Origin: Pseudomonas sp. P8_229
GTDB lineage: Bacteria > Pseudomonadota > Gammaproteobacteria > Pseudomonadales > Pseudomonadaceae
Length of the DNA: 64,000 bases
Direction: 5' to 3'
NCBI RefSeq assembly: GCF_034008635.1
Contig: NZ_CP125378.1
Coordinates: 5,642,501 to 5,706,500, forward strand
The position numbers were made by a program, and so were the translations under genes. Shown piece after piece: positions 24,754 to 34,700 of the stretch (position 1 is the stretch's first letter; each line of letters opens with the position of its first letter). The notes under the pieces are model-generated. The model was not told the DNA's origin, made no database searches, and worked only from the letters and a program-made list of their open reading frames with translations.

Positions 24754-27140
24754 AGGGGTCAGGATCCAAACCGGCACGTCTGGCGTTGCCGATGCTGCTG
24801 ATGGCGTTGAGCGCGTGCAGCAACACCAGCACGCCGCCGCCAAACCAGCCGCCGTTGCTGGTCGACAGCGAACTCGGCCGACCGCTGGCCAACACCCAGC
24901 GCAGCGGCGATGCGGTGCTTGATCGTCAACGTGCACAAGCTCAAGCGGCGCCGGAACCGCGACAGATGCACAACATCACCGAGCGTGCGCGCAGTGGCGG
25001 CGCGCCGCGTGGCACCACACTGCCGAGCAATCCGCTGGGCGATCAGCCGGTGACGCTGAATTTTGTCGACGCCGATATTCAAGCGGTGGTGCGCGCGTTG
25101 TCGCGCTCCACCGGTCAGCAGTTTCTGGTCGACCCTCGGGTGAAGGGCACGTTGACGCTGGTCTCGGAAGGCCAGGTGCCGGCACGCCAGGCCTATGACA
25201 TGTTGCTCGCGGCGTTGCGCATGCAGGGCTTCAGCGTGGTGGATGTCGGTGGCGTCGCTCAGGTGGTGCCGGAAGCCGACGCGAAACTGCTCGGCGGGCC
25301 GATCTACAGCCCGGATAAGCCGGCCGGCAACGGCATGCTCACGCGCACCTTCCGCCTGCAATACGAGAACGCGGTGAACCTGATTCCGGTGCTGCGGCCG
25401 ATCGTGTCGCCGAACAATCCGATCAATGCCTACCCGGGCAACAACACCATCGTCGTCACCGATTACGCCGAAAACCTGACCCGCGTCGCCCAGTTGATCC
25501 AGACCATCGACACCCCGAGCGCGATCGACACCGACGTGGTGCAGATCCAGAACGGCATCGCCGCCGACATCGCGCCGATGGTGGCTGATCTGCTCGACGC
25601 GCCGGGCAACGACCCGACGCAGAAAATTGCGGTGATCGGCGACCCGCGTTCCAACACCATCATCATCCGCGCCGGCAGCCCCGAGCGCACGGAGCTGGCG
25701 CGCAACCTGATCTACAAACTCGACAACGCGCAGAGCAATCCGAGCAACCTGCACGTGGTCTATCTGCGCAACGCGCAAGCGGCGAAACTCGCGCAGGCCT
25801 TGCGCGGTTTGCTTACCGGCGAGAGCGACAGCGGCACCAGCGACAGTGCGCGCTCGGTGCTCAGCGCGATGGGCAGTAACACCGGCAGCGGCGGTGGGCA
25901 GAATGGCCAGAGCGGTACGCAAAGCAGCGGCAGCACATCGACCAGCAATAGCAGCGGCAGCACGGGTGGCAGCTATGCGCAGGGCAGCAGTGGCAGCACA
26001 ACCGGCAGCGGCGGTGCGCAGAACAGCGAACAGAACATCGCGTTCAGCGCTGGCGGGGTGACCATTCAGGCCGACGCCACCACCAACACTTTGCTGATTT
26101 CTGCCCCGGACCCGCTGTATCGCAACCTGCGCGAGGTGATCGATCTGCTCGACCAGCGCCGTGCGCAAGTGGTGATCGAAAGCCTGATCGTCGAGGTCGG
26201 CGAAGACGATGCCAGCGAATTCGGCGTGCAGTGGCAGACCGGCAATCTGGGCGGCAACGGTGTGATCGGCGGCGCCAATCTGGGCGGCTCGGGGCTCAAC
26301 ACCAATGGCAAGACCAGCATCGACGTGCTGCCCAAAGGCCTGAACCTTGGCTACGTCAACGGCACCGTCGACATCCCCGGCATCGGCAAGATTCTCGACC
26401 TGAAGGTGCTGGCCCGGGCGCTGAAAAGCAAGGGCGGCACCAACGTGCTGTCGACGCCGAACCTGCTGACCCTGGACAACGAAGCGGCGAGCATTTTCGT
26501 CGGCCAGACCATTCCGTTTGTCAGCGGCAGCTACGTCACCGGCGGTGGGGGCACCAGCAACAACCCGTTCCAGACCGTGACCCGTGAAGAGGTGGGTTTG
26601 AAGCTCAATGTGCGGCCGCAGATTTCCGAGGGCGGTACGGTCAAGCTCGACATTTATCAGGAAGTCAGCAGCATTGATGAACGCGCTTCGGCCAGCGCGA
26701 CGTCGGCGGGCATCGTCACCAACAAGCGCGCGATCGACACCAGCATCCTGCTCGACGACGGCCAGATCATGGTCCTCGGCGGCTTGCTGCAGGACGGTTA
26801 CAGCCAGAGCAATGAAGCCGTGCCATGGCTGGGGACGCTGCCGGGAATCGGCGCGCTGTTTCGCAACGAGCGTCGGGCGATCACCAAGACCAACCTGATG
26901 GTGTTCCTGCGCCCGTACATCATCCGCGACAGCGATGCGGGACGCAGCATCACCCTCAACCGCTACGACTTCATGCGCCGCGCCCAGGGCGGGTTGCAAC
27001 CGGAACGCAGCTGGGCGATGCCGGACATGCAGGCGCCGCAGTTGCCGACGGCGGCGCAGGGGGTGCCGAGTTCGGTTCCGGCTTCGGGACCCCGTGCCAC
27101 GATAAAAGCGGTGCCAATTGAAGGGAGCACACGCTTTTGA
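24750..27140 (+). CDS. hxcQ: Type II secretion secretin GspD (HxcQ), lipoprotein type
   Basis: 796 residues. The N-terminus is a lipoprotein signal ending in LSAC (Cys23), matching the self-piloting lipoprotein secretin HxcQ of P. aeruginosa, which needs no separate pilotin. N0-N3 domains follow (N0 VTLNFVDADIQAVVRALSRS; N1-N3 LQYENAVNLIPVLRPIV, VVYLRNAQAAKLAQALRGLL). A Ser/Gly/Asn/Thr-rich low-complexity stretch of about 70 residues (roughly 365-435) splits N3. The secretin core (LDQRRAQVVIESLIVEV) ends with PWLGTLPGIGALFRNE. It forms the outer-membrane channel. Confidence 0.93.
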   Translation: MKGSGSKPARLALPMLLMALSACSNTSTPPPNQPPLLVDSELGRPLANTQRSGDAVLDRQRAQAQAAPEPRQMHNITERARSGGAPRGTTLPSNPLGDQPVTLNFVDADIQAVVRALSRSTGQQFLVDPRVKGTLTLVSEGQVPARQAYDMLLAALRMQGFSVVDVGGVAQVVPEADAKLLGGPIYSPDKPAGNGMLTRTFRLQYENAVNLIPVLRPIVSPNNPINAYPGNNTIVVTDYAENLTRVAQLIQTIDTPSAIDTDVVQIQNGIAADIAPMVADLLDAPGNDPTQKIAVIGDPRSNTIIIRAGSPERTELARNLIYKLDNAQSNPSNLHVVYLRNAQAAKLAQALRGLLTGESDSGTSDSARSVLSAMGSNTGSGGGQNGQSGTQSSGSTSTSNSSGSTGGSYAQGSSGSTTGSGGAQNSEQNIAFSAGGVTIQADATTNTLLISAPDPLYRNLREVIDLLDQRRAQVVIESLIVEVGEDDASEFGVQWQTGNLGGNGVIGGANLGGSGLNTNGKTSIDVLPKGLNLGYVNGTVDIPGIGKILDLKVLARALKSKGGTNVLSTPNLLTLDNEAASIFVGQTIPFVSGSYVTGGGGTSNNPFQTVTREEVGLKLNVRPQISEGGTVKLDIYQEVSSIDERASASATSAGIVTNKRAIDTSILLDDGQIMVLGGLLQDGYSQSNEAVPWLGTLPGIGALFRNERRAITKTNLMVFLRPYIIRDSDAGRSITLNRYDFMRRAQGGLQPERSWAMPDMQAPQLPTAAQGVPSSVPASGPRATIKAVPIEGSTRF

Positions 27141-27165
27141 AATCGACCCTCAATCTGAAAAATAA

Positions 27166-27304
27166 CCCTGTGGTGAGGGGATTCATCCCCGATGGGCAGC
27201 GAAGCAGCCCCAAAACCTACCACCGCATAACTCCAGACATACCGTGTTTTGCGGGTTTACGACTGCTGCGCAGCCGGTCGGGGATAAATCCCCTCACCAC
27301 AGGG
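27166..27304. repeat. 'ccctgtggtgaggggattcatccccga' palindromic repeat inside the hxc operon
   Basis: A fourth repeat family: ccctgtggtgaggggattca and its inverse are about 85 bases apart and differ at one base. A partial third unit follows (ccacaggggatcgg). It fills the 217-base gap between hxcQ and hxcR, the only sizeable gap in that operon, and would fold into a long mRNA hairpin. Confidence 0.85.
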
Positions 27305-27357
27305 GATTGCATTGCCACAGGGGATCGGATTGCCGCAGGGATTGGGGAGGGCATGAG

Positions 27358-28764
27358 ATGAGTGCATTGCCCTACGCCTGGGCCAAGGCCCAGCGCATTC
27401 TGTTGTGCGACGGGGTGCTGACCGTGTGCCCATCGACGCCGGGCTGGTCGATCAGCGAGGTGCGGCGGCAGTTCGGTGAAACGTCGCTCAAGCGCGTGCG
27501 CGACGACGAACTCGACGGCCTGCTCGCCACGGCCTACGCCGACACCGGCAGCGCCGCCGCCGTGGTTGGCGCAGCAGAAAACGAAGTCGACCTCGATCGC
27601 CTGATGCAAGACATGCCGGAAATCACTGACCTGCTCGACACCCAGGACGGCGCACCGGTGATCCGCATGATCAACGCCTTGCTCACCCAGGCCGCGCGCG
27701 ATGAGGCCAGCGACATTCACATCGAACCGTTCGAAACCCATTCGGTGGTGCGCTATCGGGTCGACGGCACCTTGCGTGACGTGGTCTCGCCGCGCAAGGC
27801 GCTACACGGTGCGCTGGTGTCGCGGATCAAGATCATGGCCCAGCTCGACATTGCCGAAAAACGTTTGCCGCAGGACGGTCGGATCGCCTTGCGCGTGGCC
27901 GGTCGGCCGATCGACATTCGTGTTTCAACGGTGCCGACCGGGCATGGCGAGCGGGTGGTGATGCGTCTGCTCGACAAGCAGGCCGGACGTCTGCATCTGG
28001 AAACCTTGGGCATGGACGCGCAGGTGCTGGCCAAACTCGACCACCTGATCCGCCAGCCCCATGGCATCGTGCTGGTCACCGGGCCGACCGGCAGCGGCAA
28101 GACCACCAGCCTGTATGCCGCATTGGCGCGGCTCGATGCGAGTACCAGCAATATCCTCACCGTGGAAGACCCGGTGGAGTACGACCTGCCGGGGATCAGC
28201 CAGATTCAGGTCAATGCCAAGATCGACATGACCTTCGCCCTGGCGCTGCGGGCGATTCTGCGGCAGGACCCGGACATCATCATGATCGGCGAGATTCGCG
28301 ATCTGGAAACCGCGCAAATCGCTGTGCAAGCCTCGCTCACCGGTCACCTGGTGCTGGCGACGCTGCACACCAACGACGCGGTGTCGGCGGTCAACCGCTT
28401 GATCGACATGGGCGTCGAACCGTTTCTGCTGGCCTCGTCGATGCTCGGGGTGCTGGCCCAGCGGCTGGTGCGACGCCTTTGCAAAGAGTGCAAACAAGAG
28501 GATCCGGCAGCACCGGGGACCTGGCGACCGGTCGGCTGCGCGGCGTGCAATCACACCGGTTACAGCGGCCGCACCGGTATCCACGAATTGTTCTGCATCG
28601 ACGACGACATCCGCACCCTGATTCACCAAGGGGCAGGGGAGCAGGCCTTGCGCGCTTCGGCCGCGAAAGCCGGGATGTTCAGCCTGCGCGAGGACGGTGA
28701 ACGCTGGATCCGCAGCGGCGCCACCGCGCCTGAAGAAATCCTCCGTGTGACACGGGACGCCTGA
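27358..28764 (+). CDS. hxcR: Type II secretion ATPase GspE (HxcR)
   Basis: 468 residues from ATG 27358; the frame extends upstream only through the palindromic repeat. Walker A GPTGSGKT is at 242-249, the Asp box precedes it, and Walker B is [14 protein letters not shown]. The zinc-binding tetracysteine (CKEC ... CAAC, about 375-402) is present. It powers pseudopilus assembly from the cytoplasm through GspL. It lies after the in-operon repeat, and its stop overlaps the hxcS start (TGATG). Confidence 0.93.
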   Translation: MSALPYAWAKAQRILLCDGVLTVCPSTPGWSISEVRRQFGETSLKRVRDDELDGLLATAYADTGSAAAVVGAAENEVDLDRLMQDMPEITDLLDTQDGAPVIRMINALLTQAARDEASDIHIEPFETHSVVRYRVDGTLRDVVSPRKALHGALVSRIKIMAQLDIAEKRLPQDGRIALRVAGRPIDIRVSTVPTGHGERVVMRLLDKQAGRLHLETLGMDAQVLAKLDHLIRQPHGIVLVTGPTGSGKTTSLYAALARLDASTSNILTVEDPVEYDLPGISQIQVNAKIDMTFALALRAILRQDPDIIMIGEIRDLETAQIAVQASLTGHLVLATLHTNDAVSAVNRLIDMGVEPFLLASSMLGVLAQRLVRRLCKECKQEDPAAPGTWRPVGCAACNHTGYSGRTGIHELFCIDDDIRTLIHQGAGEQALRASAAKAGMFSLREDGERWIRSGATAPEEILRVTRDA

Positions 28765-29975
28765 TGAACCGCTATCGTTTTGAAGCCGCCGACGCCACCG
28801 GCAAGATCGAGTCCGGGCATCTGGAAGCTGACAGTCAGGGTGCCGCGTTCAGTGTTTTACGCGGTCGCGGTTTGACCGCGTTGTCGGTGCACAAGGAAAG
28901 CAACGTCGCCCAGCATGGCGGCGGTGGCTTGTTCAGTGCGCGCATGTCGGACAACGATCTGGCCTGGGCCACGCGGCAACTGGCGAGTCTGTTGGGCGCC
29001 AGCTTGCCGTTGGAAGCGGCGCTGAGTGCCACGGTCGAGCAGGCCGAGAAAAAACACATCGCCCACACCCTCAGCGCCGTGCGCGCCGACGTGCGCAGCG
29101 GGATGCGTCTGGCGGAGTCATTGGCGGCGCGGCCACGGGATTTCCCGGAGATCTATCGGGCGCTGATCGCAGCCGGGGAGGAGTCCGGTGATCTGGCGCA
29201 GGTCATGGAACGGCTGGCCGACTACATCGAGGAGCGCAACAACCTGCGCGGCAAGATTCTCACCGCGTTTATCTATCCGGGTGTGGTCGGGCTGGTGTCG
29301 ATCGGCATTGTGATTTTCCTGCTCAGCTACGTGGTGCCGCAGGTGGTCAGCGCGTTTTCCCAGGCGCGGCAGGACCTGCCGGGGCTGACGTTGGCGATGC
29401 TCACCGCCAGCGATTTCATTCGCGCGTGGGGCTGGTTGTGTGCAGCGATCATGGCCGGGGCGTTCTGGAGCTGGCGCTTGTATCTGCGTAACCCGGCGGC
29501 GCGTTTGAGTTGGCATCATCGGGTGCTGAAATTGCCGCTGATCGGGCGTTTTATCCTGGGCCTGAACACTGCGCGTTTCGCCTCGACCCTGGCGATTCTC
29601 GGCGGCGCCGGGGTGCCGTTGTTGCGCGCGCTGGAAGCGGCGCGGCAGACGCTGTCCAACGACCGCCTGAGTTTGAGTGTCAGCGACGCCACGGCCAAGG
29701 TTCGCGAAGGTGTGAACCTGGCGGCGGCGCTGCGGGTGGAGAACGTGTTCCCGCCGGTGCTGATTCACTTGATCGCCAGCGGCGAGAAAACCGGTTCGTT
29801 GCCACCGATGCTCGAGCGTGCGGCGCAGACGTTGTCCCGGGATATCGAACGGCGGGCGATGGGCATGACCGCGTTGCTCGAACCGCTGATGATTGTGGTG
29901 ATGGGCGCGGTGGTGTTGGTGATTGTGATGGCGGTGTTGTTGCCGATCATTGAGATCAACCAATTGGTCCAGTAG
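28764..29975 (+). CDS. hxcS: Type II secretion inner-membrane protein GspF (HxcS)
   Basis: 403 residues, polytopic. Two tandem GspF domains are visible: LASLLGASLPLEAALSATVE ... YPGVVGLVSIGIVIFLLSYV and the repeat FASTLAILGGAGVPLLRALE ... EPLMIVVMGAVVLVIVMAVL. Three membrane helices are seen (about 172-192, 217-237, 375-395). GspF sits at the platform centre. It is the last gene of the hxcT-S operon; a REP doublet follows 25 bases after the stop. Confidence 0.92.
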   Translation: MNRYRFEAADATGKIESGHLEADSQGAAFSVLRGRGLTALSVHKESNVAQHGGGGLFSARMSDNDLAWATRQLASLLGASLPLEAALSATVEQAEKKHIAHTLSAVRADVRSGMRLAESLAARPRDFPEIYRALIAAGEESGDLAQVMERLADYIEERNNLRGKILTAFIYPGVVGLVSIGIVIFLLSYVVPQVVSAFSQARQDLPGLTLAMLTASDFIRAWGWLCAAIMAGAFWSWRLYLRNPAARLSWHHRVLKLPLIGRFILGLNTARFASTLAILGGAGVPLLRALEAARQTLSNDRLSLSVSDATAKVREGVNLAAALRVENVFPPVLIHLIASGEKTGSLPPMLERAAQTLSRDIERRAMGMTALLEPLMIVVMGAVVLVIVMAVLLPIIEINQLVQ

Positions 29976-30000
29976 CAGGTTTTGATGGTGTCTGATCGGG

Positions 30001-30102
30001 CCTCTTCGCGAGCAAGCTCGCTCCCACAGAGTTCTGTGTTGTGAAGTAAATTGCATTAACAACATCAATCCCTGTGGGAGCGAGCTTGCTTGCGAAGGGG
30101 CC
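30001..30102. repeat. REP doublet (REPIN) between hxcS and lapA
   Basis: ttcgcgagcaagctcgctcc and an inverted gggagcgagcttgcttgcga flank about 50 bases. The rest of 29976-30462 should hold the lapA promoter; I see no full Pho box there, only isolated ctgtcat and ctgtcac half-sites at 30187 and 30325. Confidence 0.88.
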
Positions 30103-30462
30103 AGTCAGGGCAACAAATAATTTAATTTTTTTCCAGAACTTTAACATCACCCGACCCTCGACTCCGCCATCCTCGGGTTCTCCTTTCTGTCATCTGCAAC
30201 CACCCTGCAACGGCTGCAGCCCGATTGCGCAAAACCCTTGATCCAGACACCTCGCAAACCGCGGCAAACACCCGAGAAAATCCGCCGAAAATCACCGCGC
30301 AGCTCCCGAGGTTTTTTCCTTTATCTGTCACCGGAAACTGCGAATTTCTCAGTGCGACTTAACCACGGACCCCGCTTGCGAAGGTCAGCGGTGAGTCTTC
30401 CCAGTGTCATGCAAGCCATCCGAAAACCTGTGTTCACAACCCAGTTGAAAAGGAGATTCTTC

Positions 30463-31572
30463 ATGTTCAAGCGCACTCTGATCGCAGCTTCCCTGACTGT
30501 CGCCGCCCTGGCTTCCGCCCAGGCCATGGCCGCCAACGTAACCGGTGGTGGCGCGACTCTGCCTGCCGCTCTGTACAAAGGTTCTGCCAACAGCATCCTG
30601 CCAGCCAACTTCAGCTACCTGGGCACCGGTAGCGGCGTCGGCAAAATCGCTTTCCTGAACAACGATTCGTCGCAGTTCAAAACCACCGGTTCGGTGCACT
30701 TTGCCGGCAGTGACTCGGTGCTCAGCGCTTCGGAGCTCAGCGGCTACACCGCCACTTACGGTGCTTCGTACGGCCCGCTGATCCAACTGCCATCGGTGGC
30801 CACTTCGGTCGCCATTCCTTACAAAAAATCCGGCCAGACCGCTCTTAACCTGACCAGTGCTCAGCTGTGCGACGTGTTCTCGGGCACCGCTACCAAGTGG
30901 GGCGACCTGCTGAAAAACTCCGATGCCACCCCGATTCGCGTTGTGTATCGCAGCACCTCCAGCGGCACTTCGGAAATTCTCACCCGTCACTTGAACGCGG
31001 TTTGCCCAACCAGGTTCGCCGTCACCACCACTTTCGCCAACACCTTGAAGCCGGCCGGTACTCCATTGCCAGCGTCTTTCGTGGGCGTGCTTAACACCGC
31101 CGACGTCGCCATTGCGGTGAACGCCGTTGACGGCTCCATCGGTTACGTCGGCCCGGACGGCGTGAACGCCAGCAGCAACGCCGTGGTTTCGCGTGTCAAC
31201 GGTGTTCAACCGACCACCGCTAACGTCACCGCTGCGTTGTCTTCGGCTCCGCTGCCAACCGTTCCATCCAACCCTGCCCAGTGGGCTCCGGTTGTCGCCA
31301 ACCCAGGCAGCGGTTACCCAATTGCTGCCTACACCAACTTCATCTTCGGCCAGTGCTACAAGGATGCAACTGTGGCCGCTGACGTGAAGGCCTTCCTGAC
31401 CACTCACTACAGCGTCCCGGGCAACACTGTAGCCACCGTGGCTCACGGCTTCAGCGTGGTTCCAACCAACTGGAAAAATGCGGTGACCGCCAACTTCATC
31501 ACCAACACCACCGGCAACAACCTGGACATCAACAACGCCAGCATTTGCAACGGTGTTGGTCGTCCTCTGTAA
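30463..31572 (+). CDS. lapA: PstS/DING-like secreted phosphatase or phosphate-binding protein (LapA-like)
   Basis: 369 residues from ATG 30463 (AAAAGGAG 7 bases upstream). Signal peptide MFKRTLIAASLTVAALASAQ..AMA; the mature start NVTGGGATLPAALY is a variant of the DINGGGATLP signature. Phosphate-binding-type features follow (FAGSDSVLSASEL, RSTSSGTSEILTRHL, GSIGYVG). There are four cysteines. In P. aeruginosa PA0688 (LapA), at this exact place after hxcS, is a DING-type alkaline phosphatase and the known Hxc substrate. So this is likely the secreted cargo of the machinery encoded upstream. Enzyme versus binding protein cannot be told from sequence. Confidence 0.83.
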   Translation: MFKRTLIAASLTVAALASAQAMAANVTGGGATLPAALYKGSANSILPANFSYLGTGSGVGKIAFLNNDSSQFKTTGSVHFAGSDSVLSASELSGYTATYGASYGPLIQLPSVATSVAIPYKKSGQTALNLTSAQLCDVFSGTATKWGDLLKNSDATPIRVVYRSTSSGTSEILTRHLNAVCPTRFAVTTTFANTLKPAGTPLPASFVGVLNTADVAIAVNAVDGSIGYVGPDGVNASSNAVVSRVNGVQPTTANVTAALSSAPLPTVPSNPAQWAPVVANPGSGYPIAAYTNFIFGQCYKDATVAADVKAFLTTHYSVPGNTVATVAHGFSVVPTNWKNAVTANFITNTTGNNLDINNASICNGVGRPL

Positions 31573-31599
31573 GTCTTCACTCGTAGCGCGCGGTTCGAA

Positions 31600-31630
31600 T
31601 GGCAGCCCCTTTGGGGCTGCCATTTTTTTG
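31600..31630 (+). terminator. Rho-independent terminator of lapA
   Basis: ggcagcccctttggggctgcc forms a 9-bp stem with a 3-base loop, followed by a run of T. It isolates lapA from pdtA, which therefore needs its own promoter in 31630-31760. Confidence 0.9.
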
Positions 31631-31761
31631 TCTGGCCCCGCGCAATTACTCCCCAAAGATGAAGTTTGTGTGACATCCGTTCGGTCGTGCCCTGCGCCAA
31701 CCGCCTATGTCCTAACAGCAGGTGGTTGCCGACCTGCGGCAATCAAAAGGATCTCGTAGTG

Positions 31762-34700
31762 ATGCTTGCTCGCCCATCCCGTCGTCGTACCCACGTCCAG
31801 TCCTTCAAGCGTGATGCCGTGGACCCGGCCATGTGGCTGCTCAAGCCGTTGGCCCAGGCGGTGGCGTTGTGTCTGGTGGCGGGCAGTGCGCACGCGCAAA
31901 CCGCGTTCAGTTCGGGCTGGTTTGCCGCCAAGGGCGCCGCACAACAGGCTGCCGCGGCAAGGCCAAGTACGGGCGGGTTGCCGGGCATGACGCCGCCATT
32001 GGCGCAACAGCAGAAAGCCAATCAGCAACTGCAACGCTCGATTCAGACGTTGAACAACACCGTGGCCGCGATTGCTGCGCAACAGGCGGCGCAGGCTGCC
32101 GGGCGGGCGTCAGCGTTGGGCACCGTGCAGTTTGTGCCGGACGGTCTGGGCGAGGGCGGCCTGAAGGTCGATAACAGCCTGGCGCAGGGCTGGCAGCACG
32201 CCAAAGGCCCGCAGCAGACCCAGATCGATGGCAAGACCACGGTGAAGATCGAGCAGACCGCCGACAAGGCGATTCTCAACTGGGAAACCTTCAACGTTGG
32301 CCGCAACACCACGGTCGAATTCGCCCAGCAATCCAACTGGGCCGTGCTCAACCGGGTCAATGATCCGAATGCGCGCGCCAGTCAGATTCAGGGCCAGATC
32401 AAGGGCGACGGCACGGTGATGCTGATCAACCGCAACGGCATCGTGTTCAGCGGCACCAGCCAGGTCAATGTGCGCAATCTGGTCGCGGCGGCCGCCAACA
32501 TCACCGACATTCAGTTCCGCGATCGTGGCCTGTACTTCGACAGCACCGGCAGCCAACCGACGTTCACCGACGCCGCCGGCAAGGTGCTGGTGGAGCGCGG
32601 CGCCTCGATTGCAACGCACAAGCCGGCAACCTCCACCGACGCCGGGGGTTATGCCTTGCTGCTCGGCAACGAGGTGCAGAACGACGGCAGTATCAACACC
32701 GCCAAGGGCCAGACTGTGCTCGGCGCCGGTGATCGTTTCTATATCCGCAAAGGTTCGGGCACCGAGGGCAACGGCTTCTCCACGACGTTCGGCAGCGAAG
32801 TCATTCCCGGCTTCAAGGCGGGTAGCGGTGCCGGCAAGGTGAGCAACAGCGGTTTGATTCAGGCCGCCACCGGCGACATCACGCTGACCGGTCATGATGT
32901 GCAGCAGAACGGGGTACTGCTGAGCAGCACTTCGGTGGCCACACGCGGCACGATTCACATATTGAACCCGGCCACAGACACCAGTGGCAGCGTTACGTTG
33001 AGCCAGGGCAGCGCCACGGCAATCATGCTCGACAGTAGCGATCTGACGGCGCTCGACAGTCAGCACAAAGCCGCGCTGACCGGTGTGAATGCCAACAACA
33101 AGGTGCGCGGCGACCAGTCGCGAGTCGAGATTCAGAGCGGCGGCAGCGTCGAATTCCAGAGCGGTTCGATCACCCTCGCCACCGGCGGCCAGGTCGCGGT
33201 GACGGCGGGGCGGCGCAGTCTGGTACGCGACGGCGCGATGATCGATGTCTCGGGGGCCATCGGCGTCAAGGTCGCGATGGAATCCAACAACATCAAGATC
33301 AACGTGCAAGGCAACGAGCAGCGCGATGCGTCGGTCAACCGCGACAAAGGCGCGCTCAACAGCAATGACGTCTGGGTTGATGTGCGTGATTTGGTGTATG
33401 TGCCGGCCGGCACCCATGGCTATGCCACGGATCGCTGGTACACCGCCGGTGGTTTGCTGGAAGTCGGCGGCTATCTCGGCACGCAGGGCCACAGCGTCGG
33501 CGAGTGGATGGCGCAGGGCGGGAGGGTCAGTTTTGCCGGGAACGATGTCGTCACCGAGAAAGGCTCGTTGATCAACCTGTCCGGCGGCACGCTGGATGTA
33601 CAAAGCGGCGAGATTCGACAGAGCTGGCTGCGCGGCGCCGATGGTCATCTTTATGAAGTTTCAAGAGCGCCGGGCGACATGCTCTACACCGGCTTGTACA
33701 AGGGCTATGAGGACAGCAGCGAGCGTTGGGGCCAGACGAATTATTACTACACCCCGCTGATCGCCCCGAGCACACGTGTCGAGTCGGGCTACACCGTGGG
33801 CCGCGATGCCGGGCAACTGGTGATCGCGACCAGCAACGCGGTGCTCAACGGGCAGATGCTGGGCGAAGCGTATCAGGGGGAGCGTCAGACCCAGACGCCA
33901 CGTGCAGCGGTGGACGGTTATGAGCAGAGCCAGACTGCAGTAGCACGGCGCGCGCAACTGATCGTCGGCAGTTATGACCCGGCCTATGTCGCCTCGGCGG
34001 GCGGCTTGTTGTATGGCCTCAACCCGACATTTGATCAGGTGCGGATTGGCGGCGAGAAACCGCTTGATGGCAATGATCAGAGCCTGCTCGCGGCCGTCTC
34101 CGAAGCGCGCAAGGGCAAGCTGTTTCTCGATGCCGGTCAGCTCAACGGATTCACGTTGGGCGCGTTGAAAGTAGCGGCCAGTAATGTGATCAGCGTAAAC
34201 GAGGCGCTCAAGGTCGATACCGGGGGCGACATCACGCTTTACGGGCCGGAGGTGCAGGTCAATGCCGATCTCACGGTCCGCGGCGGCAGTGTGCGTTTGG
34301 GCAATGTGCTCAATCAGTTGCAGGTCAACAAGGTCACCGACAGCAGAATTCCGGCCGCGACGGGGCACGCCACCCGCGTCACCGTGGCGCAAGGTGTGCA
34401 ACTGGATACCCGTGGCCTGTGGAGCAATCTGGGCACCAACCCGGACGACAGCAAGGCGCTTGCCTATTTGAACGGCGGCCTGATTTCGATCCGCAGCAGC
34501 GGCGATATCGACGTCCAGGCCGGGAGCGTGCTGGATGTTTCTTCGGGTGCGGCAGTGCTGGCGAGCGGCAAGACCCGCGGCGGCAAGGGCGGCAGCGTAA
34601 CGCTGGAGTCCAGCGCCATCACCGCGACAGGCAATTCGCAGCTCATTCTGGACGCCGATGTGCGGGGTTACGGTGTCACCGGCGGTGGCACGCTGTCGGT

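Noticed and set aside
24759..26999. A 746-codon open frame antisense to the secretin gene
   Set aside because: It mirrors the hxcQ codon pattern in GC-rich DNA, has no family-like protein sequence and lies fully within a certain gene.
30125..30462. A Pho box upstream of lapA
   Set aside because: Only isolated ctgtcat/ctgtcac half-sites are seen, without a second half-site at the 11-base spacing.
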